64,000 nt of DNA, taken from Faecalibacterium sp. I4-1-79 (lineage in GTDB: Bacteria; Bacillota; Clostridia; Oscillospirales; Ruminococcaceae). A model generated the notes under the pieces. It saw only the letters and a program-made list of their open reading frames with translations. It had not been told where the DNA came from and ran no database searches. The position numbers and the translations under genes are program-made. Where the stretch lies: contig NZ_CP094467.1 in the NCBI RefSeq assembly GCF_023347235.1, positions 3,162,001 to 3,226,000 on the forward strand, in the 5' to 3' direction. Shown here piece after piece: positions 50,618 to 58,587 of this stretch. How positions within the stretch are numbered: position 1 is the first letter of the stretch; each line of letters begins with the position of its first letter.

Positions 50618-51949
50618 TTAGTTCTTCTTATTGGTGGGGACCATGACCTTCAGCCCGCCCATGTACGGCTGCAGCACTTCGGGGATGGTCACGCTGCCGT
50701 CGGCCTGCAGGTGGTTCTCCAGGAAGGCGATCAGCATACGCGGAGGTGCCACGCAGGTGTTGTTCAGGGTGTGGGCCAGATAGGTCTTGCCGTCCTTGCC
50801 CTTGATGCGGATGTGCAGGCGGCGTGCCTGTGCGTCACCCAGATTGGAGCAGGAGCAGACCTCGAAGTACTTCTGCTGGCGGGGGCTCCAAGCTTCGATG
50901 TCGCAGCTCTTGACCTTCAGGTCAGCCAGATCGCCGGAGCAGCAGTTCAGCTGACGCACGGGGATCTCCATGCTGCGGAACAGTTCCACGGACATCTTCC
51001 ACAGCTTCTCGTACCAGTCAGCGCTCTCCTCGGGACGGCAGACCACGATCATCTCCTGCTTCTCGAACTGGTGGATGCGGTAGATGCCGCGCTCCTCGAT
51101 GCCGTGTGCGCCCTTCTCCTTGCGGAAGCAGGGGCTGTAAGAGGTCAGGGTCAGGGGCATCTTGCTCTCGTCCAGCGTCTGGTCGATGAAGCGGCCGATC
51201 ATGGTGTGCTCGCTGGTGCCGATCAGGTACAGGTCCTCACCCTCGATCTTGTACATCATGGCGTCCATCTCGGGGAAGGACATGACACCCTGCACCACGT
51301 TGCCGTGCATCATGAAGGGCGGGATGACGTAGGTGAAGCCCTTGTTGATCATAAAGTCGCGGGCATAGGCCAGCACAGCCTCGTGCAGGCGTGCGATGTT
51401 GCCCAGCAGGTAGTAGAAGCCGTTACCGGCCACGCGGCCTGCGGCGTCCATATCAATGCCGTCAAAGCTCTCCATGATCTCGGTGTGGTACGGGATGGGG
51501 AAATCCGGCACGACAGGCTCGCCGAAGCGCTGAGCTTCCACGTTATAGGTATCGTCCGGGCCGATGGGCACGCTGGGGTCGATCATCTGGGGAATGGAGT
51601 ACATGATCTCCTGAATGCGGGCAGACAGTTCCTCCTCTTCCTTCTCCAGCTCTGCCATCTTGTCAGCATCTGCCTTGACGGCGGCGTTGTTGGCATCGAT
51701 CTGTGCCTGCAGCTCAGCCTTCTGTGCCTCGTCGGTGCACTTCTTCAGCTGACCGAACAGCGGGCCGTTGGCCTTGCTCAGCTTGTTGCGGGCGGCCTTC
51801 AGGGCCTCCACTTCCTTCAGGGCTGCACGGTACTTGGCATCCTTCTCGATGACCTCGTCCACCAGCGGCAGCTTTGCATCCTGAAATTTCTTTTTGATGT
51901 TTTCCTTAACGGCATCCGGGTTCTCGCGGACAAATTTGATATCCAGCAT
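50618..51949 (-). CDS. serS: Seryl-tRNA synthetase, divergent type
   Basis: A 443-residue class II synthetase that charges tRNA(Ser). An N-terminal coiled-coil arm spans residues 1-115; motif 2 is SPCFRKEKGAHGIEERGIYR and motif 3 is in APPRMLIAFLENH. Several places differ from common bacterial SerRS: GTSEHTMI replaces the usual TAEVPL segment, and LNNTCVAPPR replaces LNGSGLA-type sequence. This looks like a distinct SerRS lineage. It lies downstream of parB on the same strand, but a hairpin at 52014-52033 separates them. Confidence 0.92.
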   Translation of the reverse strand: MLDIKFVRENPDAVKENIKKKFQDAKLPLVDEVIEKDAKYRAALKEVEALKAARNKLSKANGPLFGQLKKCTDEAQKAELQAQIDANNAAVKADADKMAELEKEEEELSARIQEIMYSIPQMIDPSVPIGPDDTYNVEAQRFGEPVVPDFPIPYHTEIMESFDGIDMDAAGRVAGNGFYYLLGNIARLHEAVLAYARDFMINKGFTYVIPPFMMHGNVVQGVMSFPEMDAMMYKIEGEDLYLIGTSEHTMIGRFIDQTLDESKMPLTLTSYSPCFRKEKGAHGIEERGIYRIHQFEKQEMIVVCRPEESADWYEKLWKMSVELFRSMEIPVRQLNCCSGDLADLKVKSCDIEAWSPRQQKYFEVCSCSNLGDAQARRLHIRIKGKDGKTYLAHTLNNTCVAPPRMLIAFLENHLQADGSVTIPEVLQPYMGGLKVMVPTNKKN

Positions 51950-52013
51950 GATTGACTCTCCTTAACTCTATTGGGCTTGCAGCGGCGCACTTACGGCTTT
52001 CCGCTGCCGTTCA

Positions 52014-52033
52014 AAGGCGGCAGTTCCCGCCTT
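52014..52033 (-). terminator. Hairpin after parB
   Basis: AAGGCGG and CCGCCTT around a 6-base loop, then TTG; T-poor, so termination may be weak. Confidence 0.5.
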
Positions 52034-52044
52034 GGATCGCATGA

Positions 52045-52920
52045 TTATTCGGTTTCCATCTGGTACTGTCCCAGCAGATTTGCAAAGGCGCGCAGCTGCT
52101 CGTCGGAGTAAAAATGCACCGTCAGCTTGCCCTTGCCGCCGTGGTAGGCCACGTTCACCTCGCTGCCCAGCACCTGCTTCAGGCTCTCTTCCACCTCCAC
52201 CGGCAAAGTGCCGCGGGGTGCGGGTTCGCGGGGCTCCTTGGCGGGCTTTGCCATCTTTTTGCAAAGCGCCTCGGCCTGCCGGACGTTCAGCTGGTTATCC
52301 GCGATGATCTGCGCGGCTTCGGCCTGCAATTCCGGTGTGGGCAGACCCAGCACCACCTTGGCGTGGCCGGTATTGATAAAACCGCTTTTCAGCAGTTCCA
52401 GCACCGTTTCCGGTAAGTTGAGCAGACGCAGGCTGTTTGCCAGCGCGCTGCGGCTCTTGCCCAGCTTGCGGGCGGCCTGCTCCTGTGTCAGGTCGCAGCG
52501 GGTCATCAGCTCCCGGATGCCGGCAGCTTCTTCCACCGGGTCCAGATCCTCGCGCTGTAAGTTTTCCACCAGCGCCAGCTCCATGGCCTGCTCGTCGGAC
52601 ACATCCTTGATGACCACCGGCACCTCGGTAAGACCCGCCATGCGGGAGGCGCGCCAGCGGCGCTCGCCCGCCACGATGCTGTAACCGCCCATGGGTCTTG
52701 GCCGCACCGCGATGGGCTGCAATAAGCCGTGCTCGGCGATGCTGGCAGCCAGCTCACTGAGGGTCTCCTGTTCAAAGGTCTTGCGGGGCTGGTCGGGGTC
52801 CGGCTCGATCTCGCGCAGCGGCAGCGTTTCCACCGCTGCGTGCTCTGACTCAAAGACCGGTGCTGCGTCCTCAAACAGACTGTCCAGCCCGCGTCCGAGC
52901 CCTCCTTTTCCTCTTGCCAT
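52045..52920 (-). CDS. parB: Chromosome-partition protein ParB/Spo0J
   Basis: A 291-residue ParB. It has the start MARGKGGLGRGLDSLF, the CTP-binding motif GERRWRAS, a HTH that reads parS (TQEQAARKLGKSRSALANSL) and a C-terminal dimer domain. It slides from parS as a CTP clamp and loads SMC. It lies 22 bases behind soj. Confidence 0.95.
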   Translation of the reverse strand: MARGKGGLGRGLDSLFEDAAPVFESEHAAVETLPLREIEPDPDQPRKTFEQETLSELAASIAEHGLLQPIAVRPRPMGGYSIVAGERRWRASRMAGLTEVPVVIKDVSDEQAMELALVENLQREDLDPVEEAAGIRELMTRCDLTQEQAARKLGKSRSALANSLRLLNLPETVLELLKSGFINTGHAKVVLGLPTPELQAEAAQIIADNQLNVRQAEALCKKMAKPAKEPREPAPRGTLPVEVEESLKQVLGSEVNVAYHGGKGKLTVHFYSDEQLRAFANLLGQYQMETE

Positions 52921-52942
52921 TGTTTACCTTGTTCCCCCTGTT

Positions 52943-53776
52943 TTAATCTTCCAGAGCATTTTTCGCCGGCTCTGCGGCGGGTGCAGCCTTTGCGCGGGAC
53001 TTCTTAGGTTCCTGCGGGCGGTTGTGCTTGACGAATTCGATGGCCAAGTCCATGTAGGCCTCGCTGCCCTTGCCCTTTGGCTCGTAAAAATTGATGGGCT
53101 GGCCGTAGCTGGGCGCCTCCGAAATGCGGATGGAGCGCGGGATGGTGGTCTTGTACACCTTGGAGCCGAAGTACTTCTGCACCTGCTCCACCACCTGCAC
53201 GGTCAGGTTGTACCGCAGCGAGAACATGGTGAACACCACGCCCTCGATATCCAGATACGGGTTATACTTTTTGCGGATGGTCTTGAGGGTGCTGATGAGC
53301 TCCGACAGACCTTCCAGCGCATAGTATTCGCACTGCACCGGGATGAGCACACTGTCGCAGGCGCTCAGGCCGTTGAGGGTGAGCAGATCCAGACTGGGCG
53401 GGCAGTCGATAAAGATGAAGTCGTAGTCCTTCTGCACCTCGGCCAGCGCCTTGCGCAGACGCCCCTCGCGGCCGGGCAGGTCGATCATTTCCAAGCTGGC
53501 ACCGGCCAGACGGGTGTTGGAGCCGATGACATCGGTGCGGTACTCGGTGTGCCGGATGGCCTGCGCCGCCGATGCCCTGCCGATGAGCACCTCGTAGGTG
53601 CCCGCCTCCACGCTGCGCTTCGGGATGCCGTAGCCGGTGGTGGTGTTGCCCTGCGGGTCGAGATCTACGATAAGCACCTTTTTGCCCAGCGCCGCTACGC
53701 AGGACGAAAGGTTGACAGCGGTGGTGGTTTTGCCCACTCCGCCTTTCTGGTTTGCGATCGCTACAATTTTTGCCAC
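52943..53776 (-). CDS. soj: Chromosome-partition ATPase Soj/ParA
   Basis: A 277-residue deviant Walker ATPase: KGGVGKTTTAVNLSS at residues 11-25, DLDPQGN and IFIDCPPSLDLLT. The open frame extends to 53821, but that part is the parS site; GTG 53776 with GGGAGG upstream is the likely start. With ParB it segregates origins and regulates DnaA. Confidence 0.95.
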   Translation of the reverse strand: MAKIVAIANQKGGVGKTTTAVNLSSCVAALGKKVLIVDLDPQGNTTTGYGIPKRSVEAGTYEVLIGRASAAQAIRHTEYRTDVIGSNTRLAGASLEMIDLPGREGRLRKALAEVQKDYDFIFIDCPPSLDLLTLNGLSACDSVLIPVQCEYYALEGLSELISTLKTIRKKYNPYLDIEGVVFTMFSLRYNLTVQVVEQVQKYFGSKVYKTTIPRSIRISEAPSYGQPINFYEPKGKGSEAYMDLAIEFVKHNRPQEPKKSRAKAAPAAEPAKNALED

Positions 53777-53804
53777 GCGCTTTTCTTCCTCCCGGGGAAA
53801 GATT

Positions 53805-53820
53805 TGTTCCACGTGGAACA
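53805..53820. promoter_or_regulatory. parS site 1 (perfect palindrome)
   Basis: TGTTCCACGTGGAACA in the 5' leader of soj, fitting the Firmicute parS consensus TGTTNCACGTGNAACA at every defined position. Confidence 0.93.
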
Positions 53821-53868
53821 CGCAGTCGTGCCCGCTGGTTTCCCCGTCCGGCAGGCACCTCGGCTTCT

Positions 53869-53897
53869 AGTATAACACATCCAAATTGTTTTTTGAA
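53869..53897 (-). promoter_or_regulatory. Promoter of soj-parB
   Basis: On the minus strand TTCAAA, a 17-base spacer and TATACT. parS site 1 lies about 50 bases downstream. Confidence 0.65.
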
Positions 53898-54072
53898 CCA
53901 TCTGGAGCGTTTTTCAGCTGGATTTTTAACTTTTGAGGGTGGGAAAGTGGAAATTGCCCCTTCCGTCTGCTCCCGTTGGTCGCAGCCACCTTCCCCAAGG
54001 GGACGGCTTTTGGTGGTGGCGGGAAAGTTTCTCGTTGCCTTTGATACATTAGTGACAGCGCTAACGGCGTGC
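53898..54072. other. Non-coding stretch before the repeat cluster
   Basis: No gene; contains a CCACCTTCCCCAAGGGGACG hairpin near 53988, a fragment of the family-A type. Confidence 0.5.
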
Positions 54073-54221
54073 GCCCTCTCCGTCACCTACGGTGACACCT
54101 CTCCCAAAGGGAGAGGCAAGAGCATTGCCGGAAGCTTTCTCATTGTTCCTAACACTTTAGTGACGAACCTTACGGCTTGGCTCTCCCTTTGGGAGAGCTG
54201 GCGCGGGAGCGCCTGAGAGGG
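54073..54221 (+). repeat. Family-A intergenic repeat
   Basis: CCCTCTCCGTCACCTACGGT start, GGAAGCTTTCTCATTG centre, GGCGCGGGAGCGCCTGAGAG end; right stem CTCTCCCTTTGGGAGAG. Confidence 0.85.
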
Positions 54222-54240
54222 CTCGCTCCCCCTCGGGGGA

Positions 54241-54545
54241 GCTGTCGCGCAGCGACTGAGGGGCTACGAATGGAGAAGCGAAAAAAGCGTTAAAGCGATA
54301 GCGCCGACTGGCGCAGCGCTAGCTTTTTTGTGCTTCGACTTCTTCTTTAGGATTGTCAAGGGCGTGCAGCCCTTGACCTGTTGCGGGGTGGGTGGAGTCC
54401 AGAGGTAGGGAGGGGGGAGTCGGAACACCCCTCCCTGCCTCTGGCCCAGCGGAGCGTCTTTGCACGCTGCTGGCAGGCAGAAAGTTGCCCCGCAGAGCGC
54501 CACACTTTTCTGGTTCTCTTTTGCCACCAAAAGAGAACATCCCTC
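54241..54545. repeat. Family-C repeat, copy C1, ending in the noc terminator
   Basis: Begins GCTGTCGCGCAGCGACTGAG, then GCGAAAAAAGCGTTAAA, a variable hairpin closed by GCTTTTTT, about 180 bases without similarity to C2, and ends CACTTTTCTGGTTCTCTTTT with a perfect stem GTTCTCTTTT/AAAAGAGAAC. On the minus strand the last stem follows noc. Confidence 0.75.
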
Positions 54546-54571
54546 GGCTACCACCTCCTACCCCGCAGCGC

Positions 54572-54587
54572 TGTTCCACATGGAACA
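54572..54587. promoter_or_regulatory. parS-like site 2
   Basis: TGTTCCACATGGAACA, one central mismatch from a perfect parS palindrome, just behind the noc stop codon. Confidence 0.75.
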
Positions 54588-54589
54588 CT

Positions 54590-55384
54590 TCACTTCTCCG
54601 CGGCGGCGGTGGGGATGCGCACGGTGTACTCGATGTAGCCGTCCTTTTCTTCCCGGTGGGCGGTGGCGGGCACGCCGTTGTCGGTCATCAGCCGGATGGC
54701 GTGGTCGATGGTATTGACAAAGATGCGCACGTCCCGCACCATGGAGATGCGGTGCCCGGCCTTGGGCGGGCTGTTCAGCAGCTGCTCGATGTAGCTGTCG
54801 GTCTGACGTGCGTTCAGGCGGCGCTTGGCGATGGTGATGAGCGCCTCGCTGCGGCGGTTCTCCGGCAGACGCAGCACCGCGCGGGCGTGGCGTTCGGTGA
54901 GGTTATTGTCCAGCACGAACTGCCGCTGGTCTGCGGTCAGCTGCAACAGCCGCAGCTTGTTGGCAAAGGTGGGCTGCGCCATGCCCAGACGCTTGGCGGC
55001 TTCGGCTTGGGTGCAGTCCCACAGCACCATCACATCCCGCAGCCCCTGCGCCTGCTCAAAGGGGTTCAGGTCGGCGCGCTGGATGTTTTCCAGCAGACCC
55101 AGTGCGGCGGTGCGGTCATCGGCGTAGCTGCACAGGATGGCGGGGATGGTGGTCATCTTTGCCAGCTGACAGGCGCGCAGCCGCCGCTCCCCTGCCACCA
55201 GCTCGTAGCCCTCTGCCGCCCTGCGCACCGTGACCGGCTGGAGCAGACCGTTTTCCCGGATGCTCTGCGCCAGCGCCGTCAGCTCCTGCTCGTCAAAGCT
55301 TTTGCGCGCCTGAAAGGGCGATGGGTGGATCTGGTCGATGGGCAGAGAGAGTAATTTCCCGGAAGGTTTCTTGCGTTCAAACAT
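54590..55384 (-). CDS. noc: Noc/second ParB-family nucleoid protein
   Basis: A 264-residue ParB paralogue: VAGERRLRACQLAKM is the CTP motif, TQAEAAKRLGMAQPTFANKL the HTH. Its place between rsmG and soj is that of noc in Firmicutes, where Noc blocks division over the nucleoid. ATG 55384 has AAAGGGG upstream. Whether it reads Noc sites or parS cannot be told. Confidence 0.88.
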   Translation of the reverse strand: MFERKKPSGKLLSLPIDQIHPSPFQARKSFDEQELTALAQSIRENGLLQPVTVRRAAEGYELVAGERRLRACQLAKMTTIPAILCSYADDRTAALGLLENIQRADLNPFEQAQGLRDVMVLWDCTQAEAAKRLGMAQPTFANKLRLLQLTADQRQFVLDNNLTERHARAVLRLPENRRSEALITIAKRRLNARQTDSYIEQLLNSPPKAGHRISMVRDVRIFVNTIDHAIRLMTDNGVPATAHREEKDGYIEYTVRIPTAAAEK

Positions 55385-55480
55385 GATGCTGCCCCTTTCC
55401 TGTGAAATAAACCTTCGGTTTTTCCACATTTCTCCGGGAAATCGTGGAAAACCTGTTCAGCTTCAGTGTAGCACACAAAG

Positions 55481-55516
55481 AAAGACCCCGCCAGAAATTT
55501 CGTTCGGCAGGGTCTT
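55481..55516 (-). terminator. Terminator after rsmG
   Basis: AAGACCCTGCC paired with GGCGGGGTCTT, then TC; on the minus strand. Confidence 0.8.
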
Positions 55517-55538
55517 ACAGGTTGCGTCAAGTTATGCG

Positions 55539-56246
55539 TTATTTCAGCGGGCTTTTTGCAATTTTACCGCCGTTTCTGGGGTATGCTGTCGGAGTTTGCG
55601 AAATCTTTTTGCACAAAATCAGCGTGCGGGTGTCGCCGCCGGGCAGGTGCAAAGTGCGGGTCTCGCGGTACTCGCCGCCCAGCTTTTTGATAGCACCCCG
55701 GGCTGCGGTCAGCTCCTCTTCGCCGGAGGCTCCCTTCATGGCAAGGAAGTTGCCGCCCACCTTCACCAGCGGCAGGCAGTATTCTGCCAGCATGGGCAGG
55801 GCTGCCACGGCGCGGGCAGAGGCAAGGTCGAACTGCTCCCGCCACACCTTGCGGGCGGCTTCCTCGGCGCGCTCCTTGGCAAACTCCACCCCGGTCAGAC
55901 CCAGCTGGGCGCAGGCGTACTTCAAAAACTCCACCCGCTTGCCGGTGGGCTCCATGAGGGTCAGTTCCAATTCCGGCTTGAAGATCTTGGTCACGATGCC
56001 CGGAAAGCCTGCACCAGCGCCCACGTCTACCATGCGCCCGGCAACCTCCGGCTGGCTGGCAAACAGCAGGCTGTCGAGGAAATGCTTGTCCTCGATGCCC
56101 TCCGGGTCGGTAATGGCGGTCAGGTTGACCTTCTGGTTGTAGTCTACAAGGATCTGGGCAAAGGCATCCAGCTGATCCAGCTGGGTGCCGGTGAGGGCAA
56201 TGTTCCATGTGGAACACTTTTCCTCCAACCGCTGTTTGTCGATCAT
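55539..56246 (-). CDS. rsmG: 16S rRNA (guanine527-N7)-methyltransferase
   Basis: A 235-residue RsmG: SAM motif VDVGAGAGFPGIVTKI, then LTLMEPTGKRVEFLKY and ASARAVAALPMLAEYCLPLV. It methylates G527 in the 16S decoding region. AAAGGAA precedes ATG 56246. Codons 11-16 form parS-like site 3. Confidence 0.94.
   Translation of the reverse strand: MIDKQRLEEKCSTWNIALTGTQLDQLDAFAQILVDYNQKVNLTAITDPEGIEDKHFLDSLLFASQPEVAGRMVDVGAGAGFPGIVTKIFKPELELTLMEPTGKRVEFLKYACAQLGLTGVEFAKERAEEAARKVWREQFDLASARAVAALPMLAEYCLPLVKVGGNFLAMKGASGEEELTAARGAIKKLGGEYRETRTLHLPGGDTRTLILCKKISQTPTAYPRNGGKIAKSPLK
56201..56216. promoter_or_regulatory. parS-like site 3 inside rsmG
   Basis: TGTTCCATGTGGAACA, the mirror image of site 2, in the 5' coding part of rsmG. 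Confidence 0.75.
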
Positions 56247-56309
56247 AGTGTTTTCCTTTCTGTCGGGTGGTTGGGGTAGCGCAATCGTTTGTTTTATCGC
56301 AACTTCGTA

Positions 56310-58184
56310 TTATTTTTGTTGTTTTCCTGCCAGTGCGATGCTCAGCTGCGCCACATCGGAGGGCGAAACGCCGGGGATGCGCCCTGCCTGCCCCAGATTG
56401 CGGGGACGGATGCGGGCAAGCTTTTCCCGGGCTTCCAGCGTCAGGCCGGTCAGGGCGGCATACTCAAAATCCTCCGGGATGAGGGTCTTTTCGTGGCGTG
56501 CCACCTCCCGGATCATCCTGTCCTGTCGGGCGATGTAACCGGCGTACTTGATCTCCGTTTCCAGCCGCTCCGCCAGCATGGGGGTGATCTCCTCTCCCCA
56601 GCCGATGATGCCCGCCACCAGCGGGTAGCTGATCTCGGGACGGCGCAGCAGCTCCTCGGCAACGCCGCCCTCGGCGGCGGGGGCAAGACCGGCGGCTTCC
56701 ATGGCGGCACGCAGGTCTGCGGTGCGCAGATGCGTCTCGTGCAGGCGGCGGCGCTCGGCTTCCAAAATGTTCTGGGTGTGCTGGTACTTTGCCCAGCGGT
56801 CATCCTGCACAAGGCCGTATTCCCTGCCGATGGGGGTCAGGCGCTGGTCGGCGTTGTCCTGCCGCAGGGTCAGACGGTACTCGCTGCGGCTGGTCATCAT
56901 GCGGTAGGGGTCCATGACGCCCTTGGTCACAAGGTCGTCCACCAGTGTACCCAGATAGCTGGTGTGCCGGGGCAGCACCAGCTGCTCCTTGCCCAGTGCG
57001 TTGCGGGCGGCGTTCAGTCCCGCCAGCAGACCCTGCGCGGCGGCTTCCTCGTAGCCGGAGGTGCCGTTGAACTGCCCTGCCCCGTACAGACCCCGCACCA
57101 CCTTGCTTTCCAGCGTGGCTTCCAGACTGGTGGGGTCTACACAGTCGTACTCGATGGCGTAGGCGGGGCGCATGATCTCCAGATGCTCAAAGCCTTTGAT
57201 GCTGTGGTAAAAGGCGTTCTGCACATCCTCCGGCAGGCTGCTGGAGGCGCCCTGCAAATACATTTCCTCGGTGTTCTCGCCGCAGGGCTCTACGAAGAGC
57301 GGGTGACGATCCTTGCCGGAGAAGCGCACCACCTTGTCCTCAATGGAGGGGCAGTAGCGCGGGCCGACACCCTCGATCATGCCGCCGTACAGCGGGCTGC
57401 GCTGGATATTGTCCAGAATGATCTTGTGGGTCTCCGGGTTCGTGTAGGCGATCCAGCATTCCACCTTGTTGTGCATGGGTGCATCGGTCAAAAAGCTGAA
57501 GGGCTGCAATTCACTGTCCGGGTCGCCGGGCTGGCATTCCAGCTTGGAAAAATCAATGCTGCGGCGGTGCACCCGGGCAGGGGTGCCGGTCTTGAACCGG
57601 CGCAGCGGCAGACCGGCGGCTTTCAGGCTGTCGGTCAGGGCGTTGGCGGCGTGCATCCCATCCGGGCCGGACGCATACCACGCATCGCCCACAAAGATTT
57701 TGCCGCCGAGGTTCGTACCGGTGGCAAGCACCACGCACTTGGCGGTGTATTCGCCGTGCAGCTGGGTGATAACGCCCTTCACATGGCCGTTTTCCACTTC
57801 CAGCGCCACTACCTCAGCCTGATGGATGGCCAGCCCCGGGGTCTGTTCCAGCGCGTGCTTCATGTATTCGTTGTAGCGGCGGCGGTCGGTCTGCACCCGC
57901 AGTGCGTGCACGGCGGGGCCTTTGCCCTTGTTCAGCATCCGGCTTTGCAGGTAGGTGGCATCTGCCGCCAGACCCATCACGCCGCCCAGCGCGTCCACCT
58001 CCCGCACCAGCGTGCCCTTGGCAGTGCCGCCGATGCTGGGGTTGCAGGGCATATTGCCGATGGCGTCCAGACTCATGGTAAAGACGGCCGTTTTTGCGCC
58101 CAGCACAGCAGCTGCATGGGCGGCTTCGATGCCCGCATGGCCAGCGCCAATGACGATGACATCATATTCTCCTAAGTGGTTCAT
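56310..58184 (-). CDS. mnmG: tRNA uridine-34 carboxymethylaminomethyl enzyme, FAD subunit
   Basis: A 624-residue MnmG (GidA): FAD loop VIGAGHAGIEAAHAAAVLG, CNPSIGGTAKGTLVREVDAL, and GLYGAGQFNGTSGYEEAAAQ. With MnmE it modifies the wobble uridine of several tRNAs. ATG 58184 is chosen; the longer frame to 58301 runs into repeat B2. The gap to rsmG is 63 bases. Confidence 0.95.
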   Translation of the reverse strand: MNHLGEYDVIVIGAGHAGIEAAHAAAVLGAKTAVFTMSLDAIGNMPCNPSIGGTAKGTLVREVDALGGVMGLAADATYLQSRMLNKGKGPAVHALRVQTDRRRYNEYMKHALEQTPGLAIHQAEVVALEVENGHVKGVITQLHGEYTAKCVVLATGTNLGGKIFVGDAWYASGPDGMHAANALTDSLKAAGLPLRRFKTGTPARVHRRSIDFSKLECQPGDPDSELQPFSFLTDAPMHNKVECWIAYTNPETHKIILDNIQRSPLYGGMIEGVGPRYCPSIEDKVVRFSGKDRHPLFVEPCGENTEEMYLQGASSSLPEDVQNAFYHSIKGFEHLEIMRPAYAIEYDCVDPTSLEATLESKVVRGLYGAGQFNGTSGYEEAAAQGLLAGLNAARNALGKEQLVLPRHTSYLGTLVDDLVTKGVMDPYRMMTSRSEYRLTLRQDNADQRLTPIGREYGLVQDDRWAKYQHTQNILEAERRRLHETHLRTADLRAAMEAAGLAPAAEGGVAEELLRRPEISYPLVAGIIGWGEEITPMLAERLETEIKYAGYIARQDRMIREVARHEKTLIPEDFEYAALTGLTLEAREKLARIRPRNLGQAGRIPGVSPSDVAQLSIALAGKQQK

Positions 58185-58210
58185 ATACTTTCGGGTTTCC
58201 TCTAACAAAT

Positions 58211-58328
58211 GATTTAAAATGCCCTCCGTTTCACTCTGGGCATATTCAGCGGAAGAATTATTTTTAATTTCGCGTTTGTCGCGCTCTGCGGAGCGCTCCA
58301 AACGCTATTTTCACGGGAGGGGTCGTAA
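58211..58328 (+). repeat. Family-B hairpin repeat, copy B2
   Basis: Head TTAAAATGCCCTCCGTTTCA and CATATTCAGCGGAAGAATTA; stem GCGTTTGTCGCGCTC (58272-58286) pairs with 58291-58305 at 13 of 15; loop TGCG; tail ATTTTCACGGGAGGGGTCG. It is followed by a family-A fragment. Confidence 0.8.
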
Positions 58329-58368
58329 CGGGAAACGGCAGCAGCAGCGCTCGCTCCCCCGGGGGGAG

Positions 58369-58581
58369 CTGTCGCGCAGCGACTGAGGGGCTGCAAATCG
58401 GCGGAGCCGGAAAAAACGGTTAAAAGATCTTCACGCCGAACAGGCGTGAATCTTCAGTTTTTTCCGGTGCAGCCCTCCTCTTTGGGGTTAAAAGGGGCGA
58501 GCAGCCCCTTTTTCGTGGCTCCAGCGCGTCGAAATCGCTGGCACTTTTCTGGTTCTCTTTTGGTGTCAAAAGAGAACATCC
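58369..58581. repeat. Family-C repeat, copy C2, ending in the mnmE terminator
   Basis: Shares GCTGTCGCGCAGCGACTGAG, GGAAAAAACGGTTAAAA and the end ACTTTTCTGGTTCTCTTTT with C1. The inner hairpin (CTTCACGCC-GAACA-GGCGTGAA) differs in sequence from that of C1 but pairs. The final stem GTTCTCTTTT/AAAAGAGAAC follows mnmE on the minus strand. Confidence 0.75.
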
Positions 58582-58587
58582 CCGCCC

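Noticed and set aside
53777-53821. Soj start at the MFHVEQ codons
   Set aside because: Those codons are the parS palindrome; the GTG at 53776 has a proper ribosome site and gives the standard Soj N-terminus.
58185-58301. Extended N-terminus of MnmG
   Set aside because: The extra codons read through repeat B2; homologues start at the MNHLGEYDVIVIG position.
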